Shown here: positions 1 to 7,235 of the stretch, one piece after another | Layout of the letters: each line of letters starts with the position of its first letter | How positions within the stretch are numbered: the stretch's first letter is position 1 | From: Flavobacteriales bacterium | Lineage (GTDB): Bacteria; Bacteroidota; Bacteroidia; Flavobacteriales; UA16 | DNA length: 8,702 nt | Assembly: GCA_028141885.1 (NCBI GenBank) | Contig: JAOIQU010000046.1 | Location: 1 to 8,702 of the forward strand | Direction: 5' to 3' | The notes under the pieces: generated by a model | What the model saw: the letters and a program-made list of their open reading frames with translations, nothing else | The model's database searches: none | What the model was told of the DNA's origin: nothing | Translations under genes and position numbers: made by a program

Positions 1-656
1 ACAGCCTTCACCCCCGCCCATGCCAGGGCCTCTGACAGCTGCGACTCCGTAACGCCTTCCGCCACACGAAGCCATGAAACCAGCCTTGGCTTGGTGCGTT
101 CGTTCATTTCTTCCTTGGCCAAGGCCAAACCGCGTTGCAAAAGCGTGCGAATGGCCCGCTGCGGATGTTTGATGCCGAGCAATTCAGCACAATCTCGGAT
201 GCCCATGTCCTCGCGCACATGCAATGCATCGAGCAGCATCATGGCCGATTGATCCAACCCTTCCTCCGATGCGTCGTGGGCATACGGATGCAACACGATG
301 CGCGTGGTGCTTTCAAGCTTCATGCCAGCCGGGAGTGCAGCCCCCACCATTTCCCCCAAAGAGCACATGTAATGCTGGGCCATCCAGGTGAACAAATCGC
401 GTTGTGCCAATGTCAAAATCGGCGAATCGTCCACCACAGCCTCGACCTCCTTGGCGAGGTATCCCACGGGTGCCGATTGATGCACCTCCCAAATCACCCC
501 AGTCCACTTCTTGTTTCCAAGGGGCACCACGACCCTTGAACCCACCACCGGCCGCACCTCTTCCCCACTGAACCACTTGTACGTCAGCGTTTTGGGCAAT
601 GCCAAAGGCACCACCACCTCGACGAAGGTTGGAGAAGAAGAGCGCGTTGTGGACAT
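1..656 (-). CDS. priA: Primosomal protein N' (PriA helicase), N-terminal part, cut by the window edge
   Basis: PriA is a 3'-to-5' superfamily 2 DNA helicase that recognises abandoned replication forks and reloads the replicative helicase. Only the first 218 codons are visible; the ATG is at 656-654 and the frame stays open to base 1. After a short Ser/Thr/Arg-rich start comes the 3'-DNA-binding domain, residues about 12-105. It shows the family pattern VVVPLALPKTLTYKW, then GSRVVVPLGNKKWTGVIWEV, then QRDLFTWMAQHYMCSLGEM and ALPAGM. Residues about 125-190 look like the winged-helix domain that precedes the helicase core (DCAELLGIKHPQRAIRTLLQ). The Walker A and DEAH motifs and the zinc-binding cysteines lie beyond the window. 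The gene is divergent from the peroxidase gene across 62 bases. A TAATTTTC box on the minus strand (670-663) resembles a Bacteroidota -7 element, but it sits only 6 bases from the ATG and has no clear -33 partner. The identification rests on remembered PriA N-terminal sequences and is fairly sure. Confidence 0.88.
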   Translation of the reverse strand, partial: MSTTRSSSPTFVEVVVPLALPKTLTYKWFSGEEVRPVVGSRVVVPLGNKKWTGVIWEVHQSAPVGYLAKEVEAVVDDSPILTLAQRDLFTWMAQHYMCSLGEMVGAALPAGMKLESTTRIVLHPYAHDASEEGLDQSAMMLLDALHVREDMGIRDCAELLGIKHPQRAIRTLLQRGLALAKEEMNERTKPRLVSWLRVAEGVTESQLSEALAWAGVKA

Positions 657-718
657 GAAGGGGAAAATTAGGTCTAAGAATTGGCAAACCTCGCAGCCTT
701 TCTCGTGTTCTTTAAGGC

Positions 719-1192
719 ATGGCGACATCCATCTCACCCCTGAAAGCGGGAGACCAAGCTCCAAGCTTTTCTGCACCGGACCAACACGGCAACATTCGGA
801 CGTTGGAGGAGTTCAAAGGCTCCAAGCTGATTTTGTATTTCTATCCCAAGGACAACACCCCAGGATGCACTTCCCAAGCCTGCAACCTGAACGACAACCT
901 CAAAACGCTGTCGGAAAAGGGCTACCAAGTCCTGGGCGTCAGCAAGGATCCAGCAAAGTCACACCACAAGTTCATCGACAAGTTTGGCTTGAAATTCGAC
1001 TTGCTTTGCGATGAGGAACTGAGCGTGCACAACGCATATGGCGTTTGGGGGTTGAAAAAATTCATGGGACGAGAATATGACGGAACCCATCGCACAACGT
1101 TCGTGATTGACGAGCATGGCGTTTTGGAACAAGTCATTGCCAAGCCTAAAGTCAAGGCACACGCAGAAGAAATCCTCCATCCCGAAGGTTGA
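719..1192 (+). CDS. bcp: Thioredoxin-dependent thiol peroxidase (Bcp/PrxQ peroxiredoxin)
   Basis: This cytoplasmic peroxiredoxin reduces hydrogen peroxide and organic hydroperoxides using electrons from thioredoxin. The 157-residue protein has the usual length of the family. It opens with GDQAPSFSAPDQHG, the standard AhpC/TSA-fold start. The active site is YFYPKDNTPGCTSQAC: Cys50 is the peroxidatic cysteine, and Cys55, five residues on, is the resolving cysteine typical of atypical 2-Cys PrxQ enzymes. The segment GVSKDPAKSHHKFIDKFGL and the late RTTFVIDEHG strand also fit. The C-terminus ends abruptly after HAEEILHPEG, slightly shorter than many homologues. The ATG at 719 has only a weak purine stretch (AAGG) before it, as is normal in Bacteroidota. 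The gene precedes recA on the same strand with a 107-base gap holding a promoter candidate, so recA may be transcribed both alone and with bcp. The identification is very sure. Confidence 0.96.
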   Translation: MATSISPLKAGDQAPSFSAPDQHGNIRTLEEFKGSKLILYFYPKDNTPGCTSQACNLNDNLKTLSEKGYQVLGVSKDPAKSHHKFIDKFGLKFDLLCDEELSVHNAYGVWGLKKFMGREYDGTHRTTFVIDEHGVLEQVIAKPKVKAHAEEILHPEG

Positions 1193-1227
1193 CTTCACGT
1201 GCGTCGTTCATTGTTTTTTGCCTCACG

Positions 1228-1283
1228 TTGACAAAACACACACCTCTCCGTAAGTCCTTTACGGAGTGACTCAAATACCTTCG
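1228..1283 (+). promoter_or_regulatory. Candidate recA promoter region
   Basis: Two readings are possible. The first has TTGACA at 1228-1233, containing the TTG of a Bacteroidota -33 box, followed after 20 bases by TAAGTCCT at 1251-1258, a partial match to TAnnTTTG. The second has a better -7 box, TACCTTCG at 1276-1283 (one mismatch), which would start transcription roughly 10 bases before the recA ATG but has no clear -33 box at the right distance. In both readings the inverted repeat at 1246-1266 falls inside the RNA polymerase footprint. This is pattern matching only; no transcription start is known. Confidence 0.4.
1246..1266. repeat. Perfect 8-bp inverted repeat upstream of recA
   Basis: The arms are CTCCGTAA (1246-1253) and TTACGGAG (1259-1266), separated by the five bases GTCCT. 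The pairing is perfect over all eight positions and stops there. No T-run follows, so it is unlikely to be a terminator for bcp. Its place 33 bases before the recA ATG, overlapping the promoter candidate, suggests an operator or a leader hairpin. Confidence 0.6.
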
Positions 1284-1299
1284 CTCAAAACCAATTGAC

Positions 1300-2334
1300 A
1301 TGGCGGTAAACGCAGACAAACTCAAAGCCCTCCAGTTGACCATGGATCGACTGGACAAGACATACGGAAAGGGCACCGTGATGAAGCTCGGAGACGAGGT
1401 GGTTGAAAATGTGGATGTGATTCCCAGTGGGAGTCTGAACCTCGACCTTGCACTCGGCATAGGAGGATACCCCAAAGGACGCGTCGTCGAGATCTATGGC
1501 CCAGAGTCTTCAGGAAAGACCACCCTCGCCATTCATGCCATTGCAGAATGTCAGAAGCAAGGCGGTATTTGTGCCATCGTGGATGCCGAACATGCGTTCG
1601 ACAAGTTCTATGCTGAGAACCTCGGCGTGGACACCGAGAACCTGCTCATCTCACAGCCCGACAATGGAGAACAAGCTCTGGAAATCGCCGACAACCTGAT
1701 TCGTTCAGGAGCGATCGACCTTCTTGTGATTGACTCGGTGGCGGCGCTGACGCCACGGGCTGAGATTGAAGGCGAAATGTCTGACAGCTCAGTGGGTCTC
1801 CAAGCGCGATTGATGTCAAAGGCGTTGCGCAAGTTGACCGGCACCATCAGCAAGACGGGGTGTTGCTGCATTTTCATCAATCAGCTTCGTGAGAAGATTG
1901 GCGTCATGTTTGGCAACCCTGAAACCACCACCGGCGGAAATGCCTTGAAGTTTTATTCTTCCGTGCGCCTCGACATTCGTCGTTCCACTCAGATCAAAGA
2001 CGGCGATGTGGTGAAAGGCAACCGCACGAAGGTTAAGGTGGTCAAAAACAAAGTGGCACCTCCGTTCCGTCGCGCTGAGTTTGACATCATGTACGGTGCC
2101 GGTGTTTCGAAGACCGGAGAAATCATCGATTTGGGTGTCGACCAAGGCATCATCAAAAAGAGCGGTTCTTGGTTCTCTTACGGGGACACCAAACTCGGTC
2201 AAGGCCGCGACGCGGTCAAAGGACTGCTCGAGGACAACCCCGAGTTGATGGAGGAGCTCGAAAACAACATCAAAGAAGCCATTCAGCCAACGCCTGCTGC
2301 CCCAGAAGTTGCGCCTGAAGAAGCGCTGGCGTGA
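1300..2334 (+). CDS. recA: Recombinase RecA
   Basis: RecA forms ATP-dependent filaments on single-stranded DNA, pairs homologous DNA for recombinational repair, and acts as coprotease for LexA-type repressors where these exist. The 344-residue protein is complete. Walker A is GPESSGKTT (residues 67-75, Lys73), the catalytic glutamate is in DAEHAF (Glu97), and Walker B is LLVIDS (141-146). Loop L1 is [10 protein letters not shown]. Loop L2 runs from about [10 protein letters not shown], preceded by [13 protein letters not shown] with the ATP-sensing Gln195. The C-terminal domain ([19 protein letters not shown]) ends in an acidic and then Pro/Ala-rich tail. Three adjacent cysteines (188-190) precede the FINQ strand. 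There is no intein, since the usual insertion points are uninterrupted. The ATG at 1300 gives the expected N-terminus. The stop codon overlaps the GTG start of the TPR lipoprotein gene. The identification is certain. Confidence 0.99.
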   Translation: MAVNADKLKALQLTMDRLDKTYGKGTVMKLGDEVVENVDVIPSGSLNLDLALGIGGYPKGRVVEIYGPESSGKTTLAIHAIAECQKQGGICAIVDAEHAFDKFYAENLGVDTENLLISQPDNGEQALEIADNLIRSGAIDLLVIDSVAALTPRAEIEGEMSDSSVGLQARLMSKALRKLTGTISKTGCCCIFINQLREKIGVMFGNPETTTGGNALKFYSSVRLDIRRSTQIKDGDVVKGNRTKVKVVKNKVAPPFRRAEFDIMYGAGVSKTGEIIDLGVDQGIIKKSGSWFSYGDTKLGQGRDAVKGLLEDNPELMEELENNIKEAIQPTPAAPEVAPEEALA

Positions 2335-3386
2335 ACAGAAGGATTGTGATGTTGAAGTCAACATGTCAAAGCGGGGTGGCCCTGAGCCTCCTCGCTTTGG
2401 TGTTTTCAGGGTGTGACGCACCCTCAACGGCCCCTGCGGATGTCGACGAGGCAGACACCCGTCTTGACAGTGCCTCGTATTGGAGCGACCACATTGTCAA
2501 GGACCCTTCTGACCCCTCAAGGTATGTGGATCGTGCCGCTTGGCATCTTCGCTCTGGACGTGTTGCTGAAGGGCTTCAAGATTTGGCACTCGCACTGGAG
2601 GCCGACTCCACCCACGCCCCGGCGTGGTCGGCAAAAGCGGATGCCCTTTACTTGACTCAGGCTTTCGAACCGTGCATCGCCCACTTAGACCAATGCCTCG
2701 ACATCGCCCCCGACCACATTCCGTGCTTGCTGCGTAGGGCAGAAATGCACATCCACTTGAGGCAATACGAAGATGCTTTTGACAAGCTCAATGCCGTGCT
2801 TCGTTTGCAAGCCCTGAATCGAGAGGCGTATTGGATGAAGGGCATGATCTACCGTGACCAAGGCAACATGGACAACGCCAAGAGTTCATTCCAAACGGCA
2901 GTGGAAGTCGACCCCAACTTCTTCGACGGCTACATCGCGCTGGGATTGACCTATGCCGCTGCAGGAGACACCCTTGCGTTTGGCTTTTTCGAAACGGCGA
3001 TTGAATTGAATCCCAACAGCGTGGAAGCCAAGTACAACCTTGCATATTCGCTGCAAGAATTCAAACCTACGTCGTGCGCTTACCTCAACAAGGCGCGTCA
3101 AGAATACCGGGCCATCGTCGAGCTCGACCCCAACAACGCCGCTGCGTCCTTCAACCAAGGGTACATTCATCTTGAGTACCTCCAGAATTACGACAGTGCC
3201 GTGCATCATTTTTCCATGGCCATTGAGGCGCTGCCATATTACCACCAAGCGTTCTTCAACCGCGGGCTTGCCAACGAGAGCCTGGGAAGGAATGATGAAG
3301 CGGAGCTTGATTACCGCGAAGCGTTGAGCATCAAACCCGATTACACCGCCGCTGCGTTGGCGCTGGAACGCGTGTTGGATCAATAG
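2331..3386 (+). CDS. TPR-repeat lipoprotein of unknown function
   Basis: This predicted lipoprotein is made almost wholly of tetratricopeptide repeats, which usually act as protein-binding scaffolds; its partner is unknown. From the GTG at 2331 it has 351 residues. A signal peptide with a basic start (RR, then K) and a hydrophobic core leads to a lipobox ending VFSGC, so Cys28 would be lipidated. A linker rich in Asp, Ala and Pro (about 29-60) follows. About eight TPR units fill residues 62-340, with telltale ends such as ALEADST, CLDIAPD, AVEVDPN, AIELNPN, IVELDPN, AIEALPY and ALSIKPD. The fifth unit is slightly short, and the sixth carries a few extra residues including a cysteine. The GTG overlaps the recA stop as GTGA, suggesting translational coupling. 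An in-frame ATG at 2349 is a good alternative start and would still leave a proper signal peptide (lipid Cys at residue 22). A terminator follows the stop codon. The class is sure, the function is not. Confidence 0.85.
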   Translation: MNRRIVMLKSTCQSGVALSLLALVFSGCDAPSTAPADVDEADTRLDSASYWSDHIVKDPSDPSRYVDRAAWHLRSGRVAEGLQDLALALEADSTHAPAWSAKADALYLTQAFEPCIAHLDQCLDIAPDHIPCLLRRAEMHIHLRQYEDAFDKLNAVLRLQALNREAYWMKGMIYRDQGNMDNAKSSFQTAVEVDPNFFDGYIALGLTYAAAGDTLAFGFFETAIELNPNSVEAKYNLAYSLQEFKPTSCAYLNKARQEYRAIVELDPNNAAASFNQGYIHLEYLQNYDSAVHHFSMAIEALPYYHQAFFNRGLANESLGRNDEAELDYREALSIKPDYTAAALALERVLDQ

Positions 3387-3411
3387 CTCCCTTCAGGAAT
3401 CCGAGAGCAAC

Positions 3412-3445
3412 AAAAAGGGCGGCCCAATTGGACCGCCCTTTGTTT
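3412..3445. terminator. Bidirectional intrinsic terminator between the TPR gene and rplT
   Basis: The stem arms are AAAGGGCGG (3414-3422) and CCGCCCTTT (3433-3441). Inside them, after one C/A mismatch, a further CC/GG pair closes on an AATT loop. It has T-rich sequence on the right for plus-strand transcripts and an A-run on the left that becomes a U-run for minus-strand transcripts. It lies between convergent genes, 26 bases past the TPR stop and 24 bases past the rplT stop, so it can end both operons. Confidence 0.9.
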
Positions 3446-3468
3446 CACCCACCACAGGTGTTGAAGTC

Positions 3469-3816
3469 TTATTTCTTGATTTGATCCACCACGGCCTTGA
3501 AGGCTTCGGGGTGGTTCATCGCGAGGTCAGCGAGGACCTTGCGGTTGAGTTCGATGCCCGACTTGGACAACTGACCCATGAATACGCTGTAGGACATGCC
3601 GTGTTGGCGTGCACCTGCATTGATGCGCTGAATCCACAAGCTGCGGAATTGACGCTTGCGGAGCTTTCGTCCGACGTAAGCGTATTGGAGGCCTTTTTCG
3701 ACCGCGTTCTTGGCGACCGTCCAAACGTTCTTCCGGGCACCGTAGTACCCTTTGGCCATTTTGAGGACCTTCTTGCGACGTGCGCGTGAGGCCACTGCGT
3801 TTTTTGATCTTGGCAT
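3469..3816 (-). CDS. rplT: 50S ribosomal protein L20
   Basis: L20 binds 23S rRNA early in assembly of the large ribosomal subunit. In several bacteria it also represses its own operon by binding the mRNA. The 115-residue length is typical. The protein begins [19 protein letters not shown], continues with [19 protein letters not shown], and has the conserved RRLWIxRINAGAR-like stretch, here [17 protein letters not shown]. The globular C-terminal half is [20 protein letters not shown]. It is last in thrS-infC-rpmI-rplT, 95 bases after rpmI, and is followed by the shared terminator. That gap is long for this operon and has room for an RNA control element. The identification is certain. Confidence 0.98.
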   Translation of the reverse strand: MPRSKNAVASRARRKKVLKMAKGYYGARKNVWTVAKNAVEKGLQYAYVGRKLRKRQFRSLWIQRINAGARQHGMSYSVFMGQLSKSGIELNRKVLADLAMNHPEAFKAVVDQIKK

Positions 3817-3902
3817 TTCTGTGTTCTTATTTGATGGTTGGCGGAGAACAGACGTTCACACTTGCAAGGCCAAACACCGGGTGAAACAAACCAGTGTCTT
3901 CG

Positions 3903-3921
3903 GTTGGTCGATCAGACCAAC
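3903..3921 (-). promoter_or_regulatory. Possible mRNA hairpin spanning the rpmI stop codon
   Basis: On the minus strand the arms are GTTGGTC (3921-3915) and GACCAAC (3909-3903), with a five-base loop TGATC that contains most of the rpmI stop codon. The seven pairs are perfect. No U-run follows, so it is not a standard terminator. It sits at the head of the 95-base rpmI-rplT gap. It could affect release at rpmI or belong to an rplT control region, but chance cannot be excluded. Confidence 0.35.
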
Positions 3922-4106
3922 AACTGACGCTTGATGTTGGGCACGTCCGCCTTGTCGACGGTGGTTGCGTGCGTGAGGTTGCGCTTTTGCTTGGTGCCTT
4001 TCTTGGTCAAGATGTGACTCTTGAAAGCGTGCTTGCGCTTGATTTTGCCAGTTCCTGTCAGCTTGAAACGCTTCTTGGCGCTGGATTTGGTTTTCATCTT
4101 CGGCAT
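3912..4106 (-). CDS. rpmI: 50S ribosomal protein L35
   Basis: L35 is a small, very basic protein of the large ribosomal subunit. The 64-residue length is normal. It begins [20 protein letters not shown], the near-universal L35 start, followed by [24 protein letters not shown] and ending KRQLLV. The ATG is 25 bases after the infC stop, and a GAGG stretch four bases before it is a better ribosome site than most in this window. Its place between infC and rplT matches the conserved bacterial operon. The identification is certain. Confidence 0.98.
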   Translation of the reverse strand: MPKMKTKSSAKKRFKLTGTGKIKRKHAFKSHILTKKGTKQKRNLTHATTVDKADVPNIKRQLLV

Positions 4107-4131
4107 GGCCTCGGATTTTTAGAGTGGTGGG

Positions 4132-4686
4132 TTATTTCTTCTTCGGATTGAACATCACAGTCATCCGCTTGCCTTCAAGCTTGGGCATCTGTTCCAAAGC
4201 GCCCAAATCTTCCAATTCCTGGGCAAACTTCAGAAGGAGGATTTCTCCGCGCTCCTTGAAGACAATCGTACGGCCACGGAAAAACACGTAGGCTTTCACC
4301 TTCGCACCTTCCTCCAAGAATTTCCGAGCGTGCTTCAACTTGAACTGGAAGTCGTGCTCATCGGTGTTGGGACCAAAACGGATTTCCTTCACCTGAATCT
4401 TGGCTTGGTTGGCCTTGATTTCTTTCTGCTTCTTTTTCTGTGCGTAGAGGAATTTACGGTAATCGATGATGCGGCACACCGGAGGATCAGCTTTGGGGCT
4501 GATTTCCACCAAATCGAGTTCCAATTCTCGGGCCTTCGCCAATGCGGCGCTGGTCTTCAAAATGGCCGGTTCGACGTTGTCGCCTACAAGGCGCACGGAG
4601 TCGACCGTGATTTTCTCGTTGATCCGATGGGGATCTTCCTTGATGACCCTGCCACGAAAGCCGGTCCTTCTTCTACGTATTGCGAT
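4132..4686 (-). CDS. infC: Translation initiation factor IF3, with a non-canonical AUC start
   Basis: IF3 binds the 30S subunit, blocks premature 50S joining, and rejects initiation at wrong codons or with wrong tRNA. From the ATC at 4686 the protein has 184 residues. It opens with M-A-I-R-R-R-R, then the conserved DPHRINEKI (about 18-26). The N-domain follows, with [30 protein letters not shown] and [13 protein letters not shown] linker leads to the C-domain ([39 protein letters not shown], and the end [11 protein letters not shown]). The first ordinary start codon in frame is the GTG at 4596, but that is the Val of SVRLVGDN and would delete the conserved RINE segment. Between the thrS stop and that GTG there is no ATG, GTG, TTG or CTG in frame. 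IF3 genes are known for rare AUU, AUC or AUA starts that let IF3 repress itself. ATA at 4680-4678 is a less likely alternative. The family is certain; the exact start is inferred. Confidence 0.96.
   Translation of the reverse strand: MAIRRRRTGFRGRVIKEDPHRINEKITVDSVRLVGDNVEPAILKTSAALAKARELELDLVEISPKADPPVCRIIDYRKFLYAQKKKQKEIKANQAKIQVKEIRFGPNTDEHDFQFKLKHARKFLEEGAKVKAYVFFRGRTIVFKERGEILLLKFAQELEDLGALEQMPKLEGKRMTVMFNPKKK
4684..4686 (-). promoter_or_regulatory. Inferred AUC start codon of infC
   Basis: Reading back from the conserved RINE motif, codons run open to the thrS stop without any standard start. ATC at 4686-4684 is followed by GCA ATA CGT, giving M-A-I-R, which matches the usual start of IF3 in this phylum as I recall it. 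No Shine-Dalgarno sequence is visible before it, and the leader after the thrS stop is only 21 bases. Confidence 0.75.
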
Positions 4687-4707
4687 GACTGTTGTGTTTA
4701 AATAGAC

Positions 4708-6651
4708 TCAAAAGTTGTTCTCCAGCATCTCCGCCACTTCCCGCTGAATGCGTTCCGTAAAAGCTTCAATGCTGACACTTCCCAAGTCCCCTTCGCCCTG
4801 CTTGCGCACGGAGACGGTTCCCTCGGAAGCCTCGTTTTCCCCGACAATCAGCATGTAAGGCACTTTGTCAAGCTCCGCTTCGCGGATTTTCTTGCCAACC
4901 TTTTCTGACCGCGCGTCAACGAGGGCGCGAATATCGCCATTTTCCAGCACTTTTGAAAGATTCTCCGCGTATTCGTTGAATCTGTCGCTGATTGGCAGGA
5001 TTCGAGCCTGCTCCGGGGTGAGCCACAACGGGAACTTTCCGGCACAATGTTCGATGAGAATCGCGACGAAACGTTCCATCGAACCGAAGGGCGCACGGTG
5101 GATCATCACCGGACGGTGTTTGCCGTTGTCGGCACCTACGTACTCCAGTTCAAACCGCTCGGGAAGGTTGTAATCAATCTGCACGGTCCCGAGCTGCCAA
5201 CGGCGTCCGATGGCGTCGCGCACCATGAAGTCAAGCTTGGGTCCGTAAAACGCGGCTTCGCCCAATTCCACCACCGTTTCGAGGCCTTTTTCCTCAGCCA
5301 CTTCTTGGATGGCTTTCTCCGCTTTGTCCCAGTTTTCCTGGGCTCCAATGTACTTGTCTGGGTTCTCTGGGTCGCGGAGGCTGACTTGGGCGACGAAATT
5401 TTGGAAGTCAAGGGTCTTGAAGATGTATAGCACGAGGTCAATGACCGCGCCGACCTCTTCCTTCACTTGGTCCTGCGTGCAGAAAATGTGCGCGTCGTCT
5501 TGGGTGAAGCCACGAACGCGCGTCAAGCCGTGAAGCTCGCCGCTTTGCTCGTAGCGGTAAACCGTGCCGAACTCCGCCAAGCGCACTGGCAAATCGCGGT
5601 ATGACCGAGGACGCGCCTTGAAAATCTCACAGTGGTGAGGGCAGTTCATGGGTTTGAGGAGGTATTCCTCCCCCTCGGCGGGCGTGTTGATCGGCTGGAA
5701 GCTGTCCTCCCCATACTTGGCGTAGTGCCCTGAGGTCACGTACAACTCCTTGTTGCCAATGTGAGGCGTGATGACTGGCTCGTAGCCCGACTTGCGCTGA
5801 GCTTCTTTGAGGAAGTTCTCGAGGCGCATCCGGAGGTCGGCACCCTTGGGCAACCACAAGGGAAGTCCCTGCCCCACCTTCTCTGAAAAGTGGAACAAAT
5901 CGAGCTCCTTGCCCAGCTTGCGGTGGTCGCGCGCCTTTGCCTGCTCCAAACGCTCCAAGTGTTCTTTGAGGTCGCTTTTCTTGGTGAAGGTCACGCCGTA
6001 GACGCGGGTGAGTTGCTTTTGGGTCTCGTCCCCTTTCCAGTAAGCTCCAGCAATGGCCATGATTTTAGCCGCCTTCACATGTCCCGTGTGGGGGATGTGC
6101 GGACCGCGACAGAGGTCGGTGAAATCCCCTTGGGTGTAAAACGTGATGGTGCCGTCTTCAAGGCCTTCGAGCAAGTCGAGCTTGTACTCGTCACCTTTCT
6201 CTTCGAAGTACTTGACCGCATCCGCCTTGGACATCTCTTTGCGGATGAAGGGGTTTTTGGCCTTGGCCAACTCCATCATCTTCTGCTCCACCGCAGGTAT
6301 GTCGGCATCGGTGAAATTGTGCTCCCCAAAATCCACGTCGTAATAGAACCCATTTTCCACAGGAGGCCCCACCCAAAACTTGATGCCGGGGTAAAGGGAC
6401 TCGAGCGCCTCGGCCATCAGGTGGGCCGAGCTGTGCCAAAGTGTGGACATGCCCTCGTCGTCGCGTGACGTCAACAACTTGAGGGTTGAGTCGCCCGTGA
6501 AAGGTCTTGTGGTGTCCCACACCTCGCCATTGACCTCTGCTGCAAGGACGTTGCGCGCCAACCCTTCGCTGATGGAGGTTGCCACATCCAAGGAGGTGGT
6601 TCCTTCAGAAACTTCTTTGACGGTGCCGTCGGGCAGGGTAATTGCAATCAT
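4708..6651 (-). CDS. thrS: Threonyl-tRNA synthetase
   Basis: This class II enzyme charges tRNA-Thr with threonine and edits mischarged serine. The 647-residue protein has all four domains. The N-terminal TGS domain is residues 1-62 ([14 protein letters not shown]). The editing domain has HSSAH (His73, His77) and DLCRGPH (Cys181, His185). The catalytic core has the zinc ligands Cys337 (LKPMNCPHH), His388 (FTQDDAH) and His518 (MIHRAPFGS). Motif 2 is [17 protein letters not shown] (Arg366). The anticodon-binding domain begins near [16 protein letters not shown]. Every catalytic and editing residue I checked is present. The ATG at 6651 gives the expected start. The gene leads the conserved thrS-infC-rpmI-rplT operon. 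A -7 box 20 bases upstream implies a leader of about 15 bases, too short for a T-box or an E. coli-like tRNA-mimic operator. The identification is certain. Confidence 0.99.
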   Translation of the reverse strand: MIAITLPDGTVKEVSEGTTSLDVATSISEGLARNVLAAEVNGEVWDTTRPFTGDSTLKLLTSRDDEGMSTLWHSSAHLMAEALESLYPGIKFWVGPPVENGFYYDVDFGEHNFTDADIPAVEQKMMELAKAKNPFIRKEMSKADAVKYFEEKGDEYKLDLLEGLEDGTITFYTQGDFTDLCRGPHIPHTGHVKAAKIMAIAGAYWKGDETQKQLTRVYGVTFTKKSDLKEHLERLEQAKARDHRKLGKELDLFHFSEKVGQGLPLWLPKGADLRMRLENFLKEAQRKSGYEPVITPHIGNKELYVTSGHYAKYGEDSFQPINTPAEGEEYLLKPMNCPHHCEIFKARPRSYRDLPVRLAEFGTVYRYEQSGELHGLTRVRGFTQDDAHIFCTQDQVKEEVGAVIDLVLYIFKTLDFQNFVAQVSLRDPENPDKYIGAQENWDKAEKAIQEVAEEKGLETVVELGEAAFYGPKLDFMVRDAIGRRWQLGTVQIDYNLPERFELEYVGADNGKHRPVMIHRAPFGSMERFVAILIEHCAGKFPLWLTPEQARILPISDRFNEYAENLSKVLENGDIRALVDARSEKVGKKIREAELDKVPYMLIVGENEASEGTVSVRKQGEGDLGSVSIEAFTERIQREVAEMLENNF

Positions 6652-6671
6652 GAGTCAAATGTTCAAGCCCC

Positions 6672-6679
6672 CAAAGATA
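6672..6679 (-). promoter_or_regulatory. Bacteroidota-type -7 promoter box of thrS
   Basis: The minus strand reads TATCTTTG at 6679-6672, a perfect match to the Bacteroidota consensus TAnnTTTG. It lies 20 bases before the thrS ATG in an 82-base gap. No good TTG -33 box stands 19-21 bases further upstream. A small hairpin, AGCCT/AGGCT with a five-base loop, sits immediately before the box. The start of transcription is inferred to be near 6666. Confidence 0.55.
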
Positions 6680-6733
6680 AGCCTCGCAAAGGCTCGAGTC
6701 ACTTGGACAATCCCTGCCACTTTGGGTGGGATT

Positions 6734-7234
6734 TCACAACGCTTTCAAGTGCCATGTGATTTGGGCCTCTGCAACCACTTCGTCGGCAGCATCTCGAACC
6801 ACAGAATGCAACTCAAATGCACATCGTCCGTGGTCGCTCAACTGCGTCTGAACATGCTGCAGCATCTCGGAAGGAAGCTTCGCCTCGGCGACACAACGCG
6901 AGTCGCCTCGTCTGGAGTACGAAATTTCCATGTTGGCCATGACCAACCTGACATCTCCAACACCAAAGGCACTGAGCACGCACAAGCCAGAGGCATATTC
7001 CGCGGCAGTGGCCAAGGCACAGGCATGCATGGTTCCGACGTGGTTGAGGTTTCTGCGACGAAAGGGAAGTGCCACTTCGCACCGCTCGTCACTCAGGGAC
7101 TGAACCGTCAGTCGATGGGGCCTGTTGAAGGGGATGACTTCCTGCATCAGGCGGCTCATCCAACCCGTCTTGCCCCCTTTGGCTGCGTCGAGTTGACGCT
7201 GAAGCCATGCCGCTTGTTTGGCTGAGACGTTCAC
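6734..7234 (-). CDS. DUF4442 / PaaI-like hotdog-fold protein, putative thioesterase
   Basis: The protein has 166 residues and resembles the DUF4442 group of hotdog-fold proteins, relatives of acyl-CoA thioesterases. The key segment is residues 62-84, NLNHVGTMHACALATAAEY plus ASGL. This is the position where such proteins carry an N-H-x-G-T-x-H loop leading into the long hotdog helix with an acidic residue (Glu79). Beta strands follow (DVRLVMANMEISYSRRG, CVAEAKLP, CAFELHSVVRDAADEVVAEA). There is no signal peptide or membrane segment, so it should be cytoplasmic. The substrate is unknown. The chosen GTG at 7234 is one base after the stop of the MazG-like gene, which suggests coupled translation; the next in-frame ATG (7159) would remove about 25 residues. 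The stop lies 82 bases before thrS, which has its own -7 box. The fold assignment is fairly sure, thioesterase activity is only inferred. Confidence 0.72.
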   Translation of the reverse strand: MNVSAKQAAWLQRQLDAAKGGKTGWMSRLMQEVIPFNRPHRLTVQSLSDERCEVALPFRRRNLNHVGTMHACALATAAEYASGLCVLSAFGVGDVRLVMANMEISYSRRGDSRCVAEAKLPSEMLQHVQTQLSDHGRCAFELHSVVRDAADEVVAEAQITWHLKAL

Positions 7235-7235
7235 C

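Noticed and set aside
313..687. Open frames at 135-539 (+) and 313-687 (-) at the left edge
   Set aside because: Both overlap the PriA reading frame, which has clear family similarity. The Gly/Arg-rich translation is typical of a wrong frame.
1295..1300. TTGACA immediately before the recA start codon as a -35 box
   Set aside because: It runs into the recA ATG, so any promoter there would start inside the coding region.
1816..2427. Open frame of 203 residues on the minus strand across recA
   Set aside because: It is antisense to recA, shows no recognisable domain, and is explained as a shadow of biased codon use.
2657..3340. TPR repeats as DNA-level tandem repeats
   Set aside because: The repetition is at protein level with diverged codons; I see no repeated DNA block suggesting recent duplication.
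4132..4596. IF3 as a 154-residue protein starting at the GTG at 4596
   Set aside because: It would lose the conserved RINE segment and start in the middle of the first beta strand (SVRLVGDN). The upstream frame clearly continues the IF3 family sequence.
5890..6468. Open frame of 192 residues on the plus strand inside thrS
   Set aside because: It is antisense to a fully conserved enzyme and has no family features or start signals, so it is a shadow frame.
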